Position numbers and translations under genes: made by a program. From Cyanobacteria bacterium UBA5018 (GTDB taxonomy: Bacteria; Cyanobacteriota; Cyanobacteriia; PCC-6307; Cyanobiaceae): a DNA stretch of 64,000 nucleotides. Shown piece by piece: positions 55,332 through 63,955 of this stretch (the stretch's first letter is position 1; the number at the start of each line of letters is the position of its first letter). Below the pieces are notes generated by a model. That model searched no databases and was not told where the DNA came from. It worked only from the letters and a program-made list of their open reading frames with translations. The stretch covers positions 13,559-77,558 of the forward strand of contig DGYA01000001.1 of the NCBI GenBank assembly GCA_002396505.1, written 5' to 3'.

Positions 55332-56138
55332 ATGAACACAAGCGGCAACTCAGACCCATGGGATTCCAGCAACAGCCCTGCTCCCCAGGAAGCCGACGGC
55401 GGCCCAGCCCCATTGGAAGCCACTGGCGGCCCCGTCCCACTGGATCCCAGCGGCGGCCCAGCTCCATTAATTCAGGTGCAACATCTCGACCATGCCTTCC
55501 TGGAAGGTGGCATGGCCAAACAAGTGCTGCATGACATCAACCTGACGGTGCACGGCGGCGAAATCGTGATCCTCACGGGCCCCTCAGGTTCGGGCAAAAC
55601 CACCCTGCTCACCATGCTGGGGGGCCTGCGGGCAGCCCAGAGCGGCAGCCTCCAGATCCTGGGAGTGGAGCTGCTGCACGCCGAGCGCCGTGTCCTCACC
55701 CAGTTGCGCCGTCAAGCCGGTTTCATCTTCCAGGCCCACAACCTGTTGCCCTATCTCACCGCCTTGGCCAATGTGCGCCTGGGATTAGAAGTGCACAGCA
55801 ACTGGCTGCAGCTGGGTCGCAGCGCCATGGATGCCCGAGCGGCCGAGATGCTAACGCAAGTGGGCCTGGCCGATCGGGCTTACTACTACCCAGAAAAACT
55901 CTCCGGCGGGCAGAAACAGCGGGTGGCCATCTCGCGGGCCCTGGTGGCCTCGCCGCGGCTGCTGCTGGCCGATGAACCCACCGCCGCCCTGGATCGAGAC
56001 TCGGGCCGTGAAGCAGTGGCCCTGTTTCGTGAGTTAGCGAATAGCAAAGGAGCGGCGATCGTGATGGTGACCCATGACAACAAAGTGCTAGACATCGCCG
56101 ATCGCATCGTGAATCTCGATGGCGGCCGGCTGGTTTAG
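55332..56138 (+). CDS. devA: ABC exporter ATP-binding protein, DevA family
   Basis: 268 residues, ATG 55332, 6 bases after devC. Walker A ILTGPSGSGKTTLLTML, Q-loop FIFQAHNLLPYLTA, signature KLSGGQKQRVAISRAL, Walker B LLLADEPTAALD and the H-loop VMVTHD are all intact. The MacB/DevA-type LRRQAGFIFQAHN supports the family. The first 45 residues are an unusual extension with three copies of a Gly-Gly-Pro-Ala-Pro-Leu unit, encoded by about 30-base repeats, ahead of the true domain start LIQVQHLDHAFLEGG. The core enzyme is normal; the extension probably arose by local repeat growth. Confidence 0.95.
   Translation: MNTSGNSDPWDSSNSPAPQEADGGPAPLEATGGPVPLDPSGGPAPLIQVQHLDHAFLEGGMAKQVLHDINLTVHGGEIVILTGPSGSGKTTLLTMLGGLRAAQSGSLQILGVELLHAERRVLTQLRRQAGFIFQAHNLLPYLTALANVRLGLEVHSNWLQLGRSAMDARAAEMLTQVGLADRAYYYPEKLSGGQKQRVAISRALVASPRLLLADEPTAALDRDSGREAVALFRELANSKGAAIVMVTHDNKVLDIADRIVNLDGGRLV
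55375..55460. repeat. 30-bp in-frame repeats at the 5' end of devA
   Basis: Three imperfect 30-base units encode EADGGPAPLE, ATGGPVPLDP and SGGPAPL-like decapeptides. They extend the N-terminus of the ATPase without touching the catalytic domain. Confidence 0.85.
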
Positions 56139-56269
56139 GGCGATTTGGTTTAGGGCGGTCTATGGCGGGGCGTCGAAAAAGCTTTAGTAAGGGTGGGGCT
56201 GGGCTTGCCTCAGCCATTGGAATTGCCTCAGCCGCTTGGATTGGCCCAGCCACTGGGATTAGCCCCAGC
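56139..56269. repeat. Spacer with short repeats after devA
   Basis: It contains duplicated GGTTTAGGGCG and three units of about 18 bases of the type CAGCCATTGGAATTGCCT. It separates the plus-strand devA from the terminator of the minus-strand ssrA. Confidence 0.6.
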
Positions 56270-56296
56270 AAAATTAAAGGGGCCCTTCCAGGCCCC
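56270..56296 (-). terminator. ssrA: ssrA terminator
   Basis: On the minus strand GGGGCC-TGGAAG-GGCCCC is followed by TTTAATTTT. It ends the permuted tmRNA transcript. Confidence 0.8.
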
Positions 56297-56580
56297 AATG
56301 GGTCATTTGGGTGATAAGGCTGACCTCACCCCATCTCCCTTAAAAGGGTCAGGCGGCCACGGGGGCGGCTTGACGGGAGAAACGAACGATGTTATTCGCT
56401 GTTACGTGTTTGCTCTTACCGAGCAGGCTTCAGTCACCCTCCTCATACCCCGTCGAAACCATTGCAGCCCCGGAAATGCCCCGCAGGAAGCGGGTAGGGG
56501 TTCAATGGAGCTGAGCGGAATCGAACCGCTGTCCGAAGCACCGGTGTGGATCACCTAGTTCGGCCGAGACCGAACCCATT
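56290..56580 (-). ncRNA. ssrA: Circularly permuted two-piece tmRNA
   Basis: Read on the minus strand, the acceptor piece comes first (about 56580-56506) and ends with a T-arm GGTTCGATTCC and CAGCTCCA. An intervening segment of 34 bases (56505-56472) follows. The coding piece then starts at 56471 with GGGGCTG, which pairs with CAGCTCC of the acceptor (seven pairs, one G-U). GGTTTCGACGGG is the conserved tRNA-like 5' part. The tag frame at 56399-56352 encodes ANNIVRFSRQAAPVAA followed by TGA (56351-56349). The RNA rescues stalled ribosomes and marks proteins for proteolysis. The terminal CCA is not encoded. The outer ends of both pieces are approximate. Confidence 0.95.
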
Positions 56581-56666
56581 CATATTGACAGCTCCTGGCG
56601 CCCTTGGGGGGTGGGTATTCCCACCAAGCGGCGGCGGGGTTGACTGACACCAGCAGGTCGCCGCCG

Positions 56667-57818
56667 ATGTCCGCCCCATTCAGCGCCATAGCCGTGGTGC
56701 CCCCTGGCTTGGAGGCCCCGGCCGCCGCCGAACTCGAGGGCCTGGGGGCGAGATCCGTGCAGCCCCTGTTGCGGGCCGTGCGCTTTGAAGCCAGCCTGGC
56801 CTGCTTCTATCGGCTGCACCTGCAGGCCCGGCTGCCGTTTCGACTGCTGCGGGAGCTGGCCAGCTTCCCCTGCCGCAGCAAGGAGGAGCTCTATGCGGGC
56901 GTGCAAAGGGCCGTCGACTGGTCGCGCTGGCTGCCGCCGGAGCTGAGTTTTCGCGTCGATGCCAGCGGCATCGCACCGGGGCTCAACCATGGCCACTACA
57001 GCGCCCTGCAGGTGAAAAATGCCCTGGTGGACTGGCAGCGGCAGCAGCTGGGCCAGCGCTCTTACATCGACCTAGACCAACCCGATCGCAGCCTGCACCT
57101 GCATTTGGGCGGCGGCCTGGCCAGCCTCAGCCTCGATGGCAGCGGCAGCAGCCTGCACCGCCGCGGCTACCGGGCGGCGATGGGCCTGGCCCCCTTGAAG
57201 GAAAACCTCGCAGCGGGCCTGATCGCCCTCAGCGGCTGGGATGGCTCGGTGCCCCTGGCCGATCCCCTCTGCGGCAGCGGCACCCTGCTGATTGAGGCGG
57301 TGCGCATGGCCTTGGGGCGGGCGCCGGGGCTGGAGCGGCAGTTTTCGCTGCAGGGCTGGCCGGATTTCGATCTCGAGCTCTGGAACCAGGAGCAGGCCGC
57401 CGCCCGCTGCCTGGCCCGCAGCAGCAGCCTGGCTAACGGCCGCCCCTTGGCCGCCGTGGTGGGGCTGGAGCAGAACGCCGAGGTGCTGGCCCAGGCCCGG
57501 GTCAACCTGGAGCAGGCGGGGGTGGCGGCTGCAATCCAGCTGCAGGCCGGCGACTGCCGCGACTTCCAGCCACCACCAGGCCCCGGCGTATTGGTTTGCA
57601 ACCCCCCCTATGGGGAGCGGCTGGGCCAGGGGGAAGACCTGGAGGCTCTCTACGCAGACCTGGGGGCGATGCTGAAACAGCGCTGCGGCGGCTGGCAGCT
57701 GTGGTTGCTGAGCGGCAACCCAGCTCTCACCGGCGCCCTGCGCATGAAGGCCACTCGCCGCATCCCGGTGAGCAATGGCGGCATTGACTGCCGCTGGCTG
57801 CACTATCAAATTCGCTGA
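56667..57818 (+). CDS. THUMP-domain class I SAM-dependent RNA methyltransferase (RlmL N-terminal-type)
   Basis: 383 residues from ATG 56667. The N-terminal THUMP region has IAVVPPGLEAPAAAELEGLG and SFRVDASGIAPGLNHGHYSA. SLDGSGSSLHRRGYRAAMGL, then PLKENLAAGLIALSGWDGSV and LADPLCGSGTLLIEAVRMAL give the SAM-binding Rossmann motif I. LVCNPPYGERLGQ is the NPPY motif for base methylation (amino-N). This matches YpsC/RlmL-like enzymes that make N2-methylguanosine in 23S rRNA (m2G2445-type). The second methyltransferase domain of E. coli RlmL is absent. It is placed after the opposite-strand ssrA. Confidence 0.93.
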   Translation: MSAPFSAIAVVPPGLEAPAAAELEGLGARSVQPLLRAVRFEASLACFYRLHLQARLPFRLLRELASFPCRSKEELYAGVQRAVDWSRWLPPELSFRVDASGIAPGLNHGHYSALQVKNALVDWQRQQLGQRSYIDLDQPDRSLHLHLGGGLASLSLDGSGSSLHRRGYRAAMGLAPLKENLAAGLIALSGWDGSVPLADPLCGSGTLLIEAVRMALGRAPGLERQFSLQGWPDFDLELWNQEQAAARCLARSSSLANGRPLAAVVGLEQNAEVLAQARVNLEQAGVAAAIQLQAGDCRDFQPPPGPGVLVCNPPYGERLGQGEDLEALYADLGAMLKQRCGGWQLWLLSGNPALTGALRMKATRRIPVSNGGIDCRWLHYQIR

Positions 57819-57819
57819 C

Positions 57820-57885
57820 AGCCACTAGATCAACGCTGCTGGATCAGCCACTAGATCAGCCACTAGATCAACTTTGCCGATCAAC
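57820..57885. repeat. 15-bp repeats between convergent genes
   Basis: GATCAGCCACTA and CTAGATCAAC-type units are repeated about four times between the methyltransferase gene and the P450 gene. No terminator is distinct. Confidence 0.7.
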
Positions 57886-57889
57886 GGTG

Positions 57890-59275
57890 TCAATCCAGCA
57901 GCTCCAGTCTCACCCTGGCTCCGTGGCCGAGGGTGACGCCGCGCCGGGCTGGCTGCACGGGCAGCCGATTGCAGAGCCGGAAGCGATGCTCTCGCAGCAG
58001 GGTGCCGAGCACAATTTTGAGCTCCATCTGGGCCAGCGCCACCCCCACGCAGCGGCGCACACCAGCGCCAAATGGCATGTATTCATAGGGAGAATACTGG
58101 CGCTCCAGAAAGCGTTCGGGCCGAAACTCGCCAGGATCTGGATAGAGATCCTCACGGTGATGAAGTGCATAAATATTGCCCATCACCAAATCACCCCTGT
58201 TTAAACTATGCCCCGCCAACTCCACTGGCACTTCCACCCGCCGCGGGAAGGTGAGCATGGCCACCGGATGCAGCCGCAGCGCCTCCTGCACCACAGCCCC
58301 CAGGTAGGGCAGGCTGAGCAGGGCAGCGGGGTCGGCAGCGGCGGGCAGGGCAGCCAATTCACGCTCCAGGCGCTCGCCCACCGCTGGCTGGCGGTGTAGC
58401 CAGTAAAGGGCGGTGGTGAGGGCGGTGGCGGTGGTCTCATGGCCGGCCACCAGCAGGGTCATCAGCTCATCGCGCAGGTCGAGATCGCTGAGGGCCTGGC
58501 CCTCGGCGTCGCTGGCCTGCAGCAGCAGCGAGAGCACATCCCTGCGTTCTGGATTCTGCTCCGCCCGCCTGGCGGCAATTTCTGCATAGAGCAGGGCATC
58601 GGTGCGCTCCGCCAGCGCCGCCACCCGAGCGCCAGGGCTCCAGGGGCCCAGATCGCTCAGCAACCAGGGAAAGAACAAAATCGCCGAGGTGAGCGGCGTG
58701 GCCGTAAGCGCCAGGCGCTGGCTCAGCAGGGCCATTAACTGGTCATAGCGCTCACTACGATCCAAGCCAAATACCACATGGAGAATCACCCGCATGGTGA
58801 TCGACTGCATCGCCTGGCGCACATCAATCACGCTGCCATTTTGCCATTGGCCACTCAGCTCTCGGCAAATCTGCCCGATGGTGCGGCCATAACTTTGCAG
58901 GTGCTCCCCATGGAAGCTGGGCATCAGCAGTTGGCGCCGTTGGCGATGGGCATTGCCACTGAGCAGAATTGTGTTGTGGCGACCCAGCAAAGCTGCCAGC
59001 AGTTCATTCACCTCTCCTGGAGCGCTGAACAGCTTGCCGCTGTCATTGCTGAACAGTTGCTGCAGGGCCTGGGGTTCGCTGAGCAGGAACAGCGGCCCCA
59101 GGCCGGTCACCTGGGGGGAGATCGATGCTTGAAACAAAACGCCATGGCGACGCCCCTGACGGCGTAAATAGGCCAGCGGATCCAAAATCCACTGGCCCAT
59201 TTGCAGGGCCTTGGGCAGCCTCGATCGCGGCGGGCGCGGCAGCTGGGGCGGGTGGGGGGAGATGGTTTCGATCAT
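57890..59275 (-). CDS. Cytochrome P450
   Basis: 461 residues, soluble P450 without a membrane anchor. I-helix: LMTLLVAGHETTATALTTAL (oxygen-binding A/G-x-E-T-T). K-helix ExxR: VVQEALRLHPVAM. Heme-binding loop: MPFGAGVRRCVGVALAQMEL with the axial Cys. FRPERFLERQYSPYEYMPFG lies before it. The N-terminus (PPRSRLPKALQMGQWILDPL) is proline-rich, as in CYP110/CYP120-type cyanobacterial P450s. The substrate is likely a fatty acid or terpenoid, but this is not determinable. No ferredoxin or redox partner gene lies nearby. It is downstream of SulP on the same strand, but separated by about 420 bases that include a MITE-like element. Confidence 0.96.
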   Translation of the reverse strand: MIETISPHPPQLPRPPRSRLPKALQMGQWILDPLAYLRRQGRRHGVLFQASISPQVTGLGPLFLLSEPQALQQLFSNDSGKLFSAPGEVNELLAALLGRHNTILLSGNAHRQRRQLLMPSFHGEHLQSYGRTIGQICRELSGQWQNGSVIDVRQAMQSITMRVILHVVFGLDRSERYDQLMALLSQRLALTATPLTSAILFFPWLLSDLGPWSPGARVAALAERTDALLYAEIAARRAEQNPERRDVLSLLLQASDAEGQALSDLDLRDELMTLLVAGHETTATALTTALYWLHRQPAVGERLERELAALPAAADPAALLSLPYLGAVVQEALRLHPVAMLTFPRRVEVPVELAGHSLNRGDLVMGNIYALHHREDLYPDPGEFRPERFLERQYSPYEYMPFGAGVRRCVGVALAQMELKIVLGTLLREHRFRLCNRLPVQPARRGVTLGHGARVRLELLD

Positions 59276-59570
59276 AGCGGCAGGGGCATAACGACAGGTT
59301 GATCACAGCAGGCTAATCACGGCATGCCCACAACCATAGAAGCAGGAAATAATTGAGGCAAAAATAACATCATGCAAATAACGTCAGCGGAAAAATCCGG
59401 AAAAAATCTGATCAAAATGCGGGCAAAAGCACGTATAAAACTATAATAAAAACGCAACAAGAAAGACGCCTTGCAGACCGCCCAGGGCCACCTGTAAGCA
59501 TTGGGGAAACCCCAGTAAATTTCATCCTATCCACAATTTTGCCATGCTGATAGATGCCCCAACTCATAAA
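59276..59570. other. AT-rich promoter region of the P450 gene
   Basis: About 295 bases, much more AT-rich than the flanking genes. On the minus strand a TATTATAGT-like element near 59440-59450 could be a -10 box for the P450 gene. There is a short hairpin TGGGG-AAA-CCCCA near 59500. No gene is seen. Confidence 0.5.
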
Positions 59571-59681
59571 GGGCACCTCAAAAAATCGCATATCTCACCG
59601 ATCTCATGATGCGAGAGGCCTTGCTACGATTTGGGTAAGCCTAACCAGTAACAGTCGAAGGTGCAGTTCTTCGAGGCGCCC
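59571..59681. mobile_element. 111-bp MITE-like element with IS5-type ends
   Basis: Left end GGGCACCTCAAAAAAT, right end (reverse complement) GGGCGCCTCGAAGAAC. These are imperfect terminal inverted repeats of the same type as those of the IS relic at 63391-63993 (GGGCACCTCGAAAAAT). The interior has no coding capacity. Size and ends fit a non-autonomous miniature element. A target duplication could not be fixed with certainty (TAA/AAA next to the ends). Confidence 0.7.
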
Positions 59682-59695
59682 TAAATTCACTGGCT

Positions 59696-61399
59696 CTAAC
59701 TAGATTGCTGCAGCGCTTCTATGCGGTGGAACGCCTCGATGGCAGTGCCGATCGTGGCGAATAGATGACCGGCTCCAATCCGCTCCACCAGGCCACCGCG
59801 CTCCAGGGAACCGCGCAGCTCGCTTTTGACCCGAGCCATACAAAACTGAATCTCAAGGTGGCGCAGATCCCGCTCCAGCTCAAGCAGCATATCAAGGGCG
59901 GTACTATCTACGTCTATGATCGCTTCTGCGTTGATCAATAGCCAGCGCACCGGCGCGGATTCAGCATCAATCGCTTCCATCACTCTCTGGTAAAAATGAT
60001 CAGCATTGGCAAAACATAGGGGTGCATCATAGCGATAAATTAGCAGGCCTGGCCTCGTAATCGCACCCGCCTGGCTGATCACACTATGATACCCAGCCAT
60101 TGAGGGCACCTCCCCCAACACCGCATCGTTGGGCCTGATGATCCGCCAGAGCAAATCGAGTATTGACAGCGCCACTGCCAGGGCCACACCGATCAATATA
60201 TCGCTGAGCAACACGCCGATACATGTAATTAGCGCCAGGCGAAATTCACTAAAGCGAAATCGCAATAAACCAATAAATCCATCGATATCGATCAGCCGCA
60301 GAGCCGCCATGATCACCACAGCAGCCAGGGCCACCTTGGGAAACAGGGCCAGCAGCGGGCGCAGCGACAGCAACACCAGCAGCACCAGGGCCAGGGCGAT
60401 CAGCGAAAACAGCTGGGAACGGCTACCGAGGGCATCGCCGAGGGCCGTGCGACTGCCGCTGCTGCTCACCGGAAAACCCTGAGCGATACCGTTGGCCAAA
60501 TTGGCAGTGCCCAGAGCCAGCAACTCCTGGTTGGCATCCACCCGATAGCCCCCGCGGGCGGCAAAGGCACGGGCAGTAAGAATGTTGTCTGAATAGCCCA
60601 CTAGGGCAATGCCCAGGGCAGAAGATAGCAGCGGTTTAATTAACTGGGAGGCTGGCAGATCAGGCAATGCCAGGCCCGGTAAATCACCTGGAATGTTGCC
60701 GATCACCGCAACCCCCAGCTGATCTAGATGCATTGCGGCCACCGCCCCCGTGGCCAACAGCATCGCCAGCAGCGGGCCGGGAGCCCTTGGAAAAAACTTC
60801 TGCATGGCGGCTAGCAGGCTGAGCACGGCCAGGGTCATCCACAAGCTGGGCCAATGCCATTCGGCCTGGCGTTGAACCAACTCCCATAGCTGAACCGGCA
60901 GGGAATTGGCATGCAGTTCAATACCCCATATTGTATGGAGCTGACTGCCAATCATGATTGCCGCCACCCCCGCCATATAGCCAATCAAAATCGGCTTGGA
61001 GAGCAGGTTGGCCACAAAGCCAAGCCGCGCCCAGGCCCCCAGGCAGCAGATCGCCCCAACGGCCAGGGCCAAGCCACTGCTGAGGCTTGCGTAGAGCTGG
61101 GCATCCCCGGCGGCCAGCGGAGCGATGGCGGCGGCGGTCATCACGGCGGTGGTGGATTCCGGCCCCACCGAGAGTTGCGGCGAGGAACCCAGCAGCGCAT
61201 AGATCAAAATCGGCGGCAGGATCGCCCATAGGCCCCGCACCGGATCGAGGCCCGCCAGTTCGCCGTAGGCCAGACACTGGGGGATCAAGTAGGCGGCCAC
61301 CGCCATCCCCGCCAACAGATCTGGGCGCAGCCAGGCGAGCCGATAGCCGCTGAGCTGACGCCAATTGGGCTGGGCGGCACCACTCATGGCAGCGGCCAT
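59696..61399 (-). CDS. SulP family anion transporter with STAS domain
   Basis: 567 residues from ATG 61399 (ATG 61387 also possible). WLRPDLLAGMAVAAYLIPQC-LAYGELAGL is the SulP N-terminal signature (about residues 20-45), and GSSPQLSVGPESTTAVMTAA lies in the substrate-binding helix. Some 12-14 helices are followed by a cytoplasmic STAS domain (LLINAEAIIDVDSTALDMLL, about 430-555). The sequence resembles sulfate-permease-type SulP proteins rather than the bicarbonate transporter BicA as I remember it. The ion is therefore uncertain: sulfate, or bicarbonate less likely. It acts in the plasma membrane. The STAS domain suggests post-translational control. Confidence 0.92.
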   Translation of the reverse strand: MAAAMSGAAQPNWRQLSGYRLAWLRPDLLAGMAVAAYLIPQCLAYGELAGLDPVRGLWAILPPILIYALLGSSPQLSVGPESTTAVMTAAAIAPLAAGDAQLYASLSSGLALAVGAICCLGAWARLGFVANLLSKPILIGYMAGVAAIMIGSQLHTIWGIELHANSLPVQLWELVQRQAEWHWPSLWMTLAVLSLLAAMQKFFPRAPGPLLAMLLATGAVAAMHLDQLGVAVIGNIPGDLPGLALPDLPASQLIKPLLSSALGIALVGYSDNILTARAFAARGGYRVDANQELLALGTANLANGIAQGFPVSSSGSRTALGDALGSRSQLFSLIALALVLLVLLSLRPLLALFPKVALAAVVIMAALRLIDIDGFIGLLRFRFSEFRLALITCIGVLLSDILIGVALAVALSILDLLWRIIRPNDAVLGEVPSMAGYHSVISQAGAITRPGLLIYRYDAPLCFANADHFYQRVMEAIDAESAPVRWLLINAEAIIDVDSTALDMLLELERDLRHLEIQFCMARVKSELRGSLERGGLVERIGAGHLFATIGTAIEAFHRIEALQQSS

Positions 61400-61554
61400 A
61401 GCAGCAGCAGCGGAGCCACTGGCCGCCAGCAGCCCCGGGGCTCAGCATCGATGCAGGGGCTCAGCCTGGTCACAGGTAAATTGGCCGATCAGCTGTGGTC
61501 ACTCTGGCCTGGATCCACTGTCCGGCTTGCCTGTGGGCATCTAGCTGTGGCATT

Positions 61555-61612
61555 CAGGCGGGGCAGTAAGGCGGGCCAGTAAGGCTTGGCAGAAAGGCTT
61601 GGAAGCAAGGAG
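61555..61612. repeat. Short repeats upstream of the GDT1-type gene
   Basis: Imperfect AGTAAGGC / AGAAAGGC units with GGGCCAGTAAGGCTTGG are repeated just before the start codon. Confidence 0.55.
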
Positions 61613-62358
61613 TGGCATTCAGCTGCGGCAGAATCGGCTTTGTGATCGCTTGCTGGCCCTTGTTCTCCGCTCTGGCTGCCTGGGGCCTGATAACAGCTCA
61701 ATTGCCGCCCGAGCTGGCTGCCAATCCAGCCCCGGCAAGCTTTGCTTCCAGCCTCACCGCCATCACCCTGGCCGAACTGGGCGACAAAACCTTTTTCATG
61801 GCCCTGATCCTGGCGGCCCGCCATCGGCCCCGCTGGGTATACCTAGGCGCCTTCTCCGCCCTGGCGGCGGTGACGCTGATATCGCTAGGCCTGGGCTATG
61901 GCCTACGGGAACTGATCCCGGCCGCTGTGATCCCCTGGCTGGCTACGGCCCTGTTCCTGGGCTTCGGGATCAAGTTGCTGCTGGATGCCCAGGGCATGGC
62001 CAGTGATGCCGCCGCCGAGGAGGAAAAAGAGGCCGAGGAGGCTGTGAATCAAGCCGAACGCCACCAACCGATCGTCACCCCCTGGGCCGTGATTTGGGAA
62101 TCCTTCGCCCTGGTGTTCATCGCCGAGCTGGGCGATCGCACCCAGTTCGCCACGATCCTGCTGGCCACGGCACCGGCCTTCTCCTTTGGGGGGTTGCTGG
62201 CTGGCACCCTGGTGGGTCATGCCCTGGTCACCGGGCTGGCGGTGGGCGCCGGCAAGTGGATCGGTGGCCGGATCAGCGAGCTTTGGCTCTATCGACTCAG
62301 CGGCGGCCTGTTCCTGGCCTTTGGCCTGGCTTCGCTGGTGCAGGCTTTGGCGGGCTGA
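61612..62358 (+). CDS. GDT1/UPF0016 (TMEM165-like) cation exporter, Mnx-type
   Basis: 248 residues from GTG 61612 (GTG 61642 is also possible). Two homologous three-helix modules each carry the signature: ITLAELGDKTFFMALILAAR and FIAELGDRTQFATILLATAP (E-x-G-D-[KR]-[TS]). The acidic loop AAAEEEKEAEEAVNQAERHQ lies between them. Homologues in cyanobacteria (Mnx) and plants export Mn2+ or Ca2+ from the cytoplasm into the thylakoid lumen or out of the cell. The size and two-module form fit. It is divergent from SulP. The symbol is not assigned because the substrate is not proven here. Confidence 0.93.
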   Translation: MAFSCGRIGFVIACWPLFSALAAWGLITAQLPPELAANPAPASFASSLTAITLAELGDKTFFMALILAARHRPRWVYLGAFSALAAVTLISLGLGYGLRELIPAAVIPWLATALFLGFGIKLLLDAQGMASDAAAEEEKEAEEAVNQAERHQPIVTPWAVIWESFALVFIAELGDRTQFATILLATAPAFSFGGLLAGTLVGHALVTGLAVGAGKWIGGRISELWLYRLSGGLFLAFGLASLVQALAG

Positions 62359-62586
62359 ACCGCCTGAGCTAGGGAGGGCTGGGCGTTGCTGCTGCTACAG
62401 GCTGCCGGGCACTGATTGGCTTGGATGCAACCTATGGTCAGCGGCGATCTGGCGCAAGATCTGGGGGCCAGGGGTCGCTAGGGGCTCCATCTACACTCGA
62501 AGATTACCTTTAGTCTAGGTGTAGCTAGGTGTTGCGGCCTGGCGCCAGCGTTGCGGTAGAGATAGCAAGTTGCTGCGGGTTTTCCC

Positions 62587-63354
62587 ATGGGAGCTTGGCG
62601 TCATCGGCTTTCATCCCTAGGGCTCACGGTGCTGCTGAGCCCCGCTCTGGCCCTGGCCCCTGCACCTGGGCCAGTAGCGGCCCAAACAGGCACCCTGCTA
62701 GCTCAGGCTGGGCAGAGCCAGCCCAGTGCAGGCCCGGGCTGGCCCGGCAGCGGCGGCGGTGCGACGACTGGTGCTGACAGCGGCATACCGGCCAAGGCTG
62801 GGGCGAGTGACCCTGGGGCCAGTGGCGCTGGTGTAAGCGGCCCCGGAGTCAGCGGTAAAGAACAGCAGCTGCTGGATCGAATTCGTCAACTGAAGGTGCC
62901 TCGCTGGCGTAGCTACGGCCTCTGCCGTTACGACTGGAGTAGCTGGCGATTGATGGATGGGGCGGTGCGAACCACCGATGTGGAATGCGGATCAGACAGC
63001 GTCAAGGCCAAAGTGGCGGTCCATTGCGAAACCTTGCAGGTATCCCGTCAAGAGGGTGAAGCAAGTTGGTCTGCCTGGCGGCTCCCCTATGGCACCAACG
63101 AGTCGAAAAGCAGCGGTGGAGAAGATCGCATGGTGGCCAGTCTCTGCGCCAATATTCAACCGGGGCTGCCAGCCTCCATTGCTCAGCCCAGCCAGAGCAA
63201 GCCAAGCCCTGCGCCCCAGGACAACCAAGGCAAGTCTGCGGCACCAACTAATAAATCGGCGGTACCGGCAAGTAAGTCTGCGGCGCCGGCCAATAGCAAG
63301 ACGCCGACTCCAGGTAAGAACAAGGCAAAGTCTGGCTCATCCACAGGCAATTGA
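62587..63354 (+). CDS. Secreted protein with low-complexity flanks
   Basis: 255 residues. A signal peptide is likely (RLSSLGLTVLLSPALALAPA ... VAAQ). A Gly/Ala/Ser-rich stretch follows (SGAGVSGPGVSG). The conserved-looking core at about 95-200 has RSYGLCRYDWSSWRLMDGAV, VRTTDVECGSDSVKAKVAVH-C and VASLCANIQPGLP. Its four cysteines could form two disulfides. The tail is Lys/Ser/Ala/Pro-rich with repeats (KSAAPTNKSAVPASKSAAPA). It is an exported protein of unknown function. The repeats are encoded by units of 15-21 bases. Confidence 0.72.
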   Translation: MGAWRHRLSSLGLTVLLSPALALAPAPGPVAAQTGTLLAQAGQSQPSAGPGWPGSGGGATTGADSGIPAKAGASDPGASGAGVSGPGVSGKEQQLLDRIRQLKVPRWRSYGLCRYDWSSWRLMDGAVRTTDVECGSDSVKAKVAVHCETLQVSRQEGEASWSAWRLPYGTNESKSSGGEDRMVASLCANIQPGLPASIAQPSQSKPSPAPQDNQGKSAAPTNKSAVPASKSAAPANSKTPTPGKNKAKSGSSTGN

Positions 63355-63540
63355 ACTCCAGGCAATCAGACTCAAGGCAATCGAACTTCAGGGCACCTCG
63401 AAAGCTTACAAATCGCTGCTCTTATGAACTGAGAAGCATTGCATCGCATCGCATTGCCTGGCCAGTCCACAACTCGCGGGAGCCAAACGGCCATTTTGGA
63501 CACCTCGAAAAATAACTAACTCCCAGAAACTCTACGGGTA

Positions 63541-63564
63541 TAAAAAAGCCGCCTAAGAGGCGGC
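63541..63564 (-). terminator. Hairpin terminator after transposase relic
   Basis: On the minus strand GCCGCC-TCTTA-GGCGGC is followed by a run of six T. It is a well-formed rho-independent terminator. Confidence 0.8.
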
Positions 63565-63631
63565 GGATCGGAATAAAACAATATCTAGCCCTAGCTAGAT
63601 CGTCAAATTCATGGGCACTTCTCCGAGAAAC

Positions 63632-63955
63632 TTATGCAACTAATTTAATATTGCAAGATCGCTGGATATAACGAAAGAAGTTTAAAGTCAGATTCTTGAG
63701 TCCCCACCAAGCCTCGGTTCTCTCCAGTCCAATCTTTATTGTCAGCTTTCCACCCATGGACATGGTCATGCACCCGAAGACATGCTCCACGCAAGCCCTG
63801 ATTGCAGACTTGACTCGATTCATTTTCTTGACCTCGTCGCTAAGCGGATGATTGCGAGCACCCTTTTCGTTGATCAGACTTTCGAAGCCAGCGAGACTCA
63901 GGAGATCCGCAATGCACTCACCTGCATACGCTCAGCCGATTATGGCCAAAATCAT
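63632..63955 (-). pseudogene. IS5-family transposase, truncated C-terminal part
   Basis: On the minus strand the frame reads AYAGECIADLLSLAGFESLI, then NEKGARNHPLSDEVKK, then MNRVKSAIRACVEHVFGCMT, then LNFFRYIQRS. The R-x2-R-x-VEHVFG-x-M segment with the catalytic Glu and the NEKGARNHPL segment are typical of the C-terminal half of IS5-family DDE transposases. An in-frame TGA precedes AYAGE near 63947, directly behind the element end, and the N-terminal half with the first two acidic residues is absent. The gene cannot make an active enzyme. It may still be mobilised by a complete copy elsewhere. Confidence 0.85.

Noticed and set aside
59696..61399. Considered the SulP protein as the bicarbonate transporter BicA
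   Set aside because: The N-terminal LRPDLLAGMAVAAYLIPQ segment is sulfate-permease-like and differs from the BicA sequence I remember.
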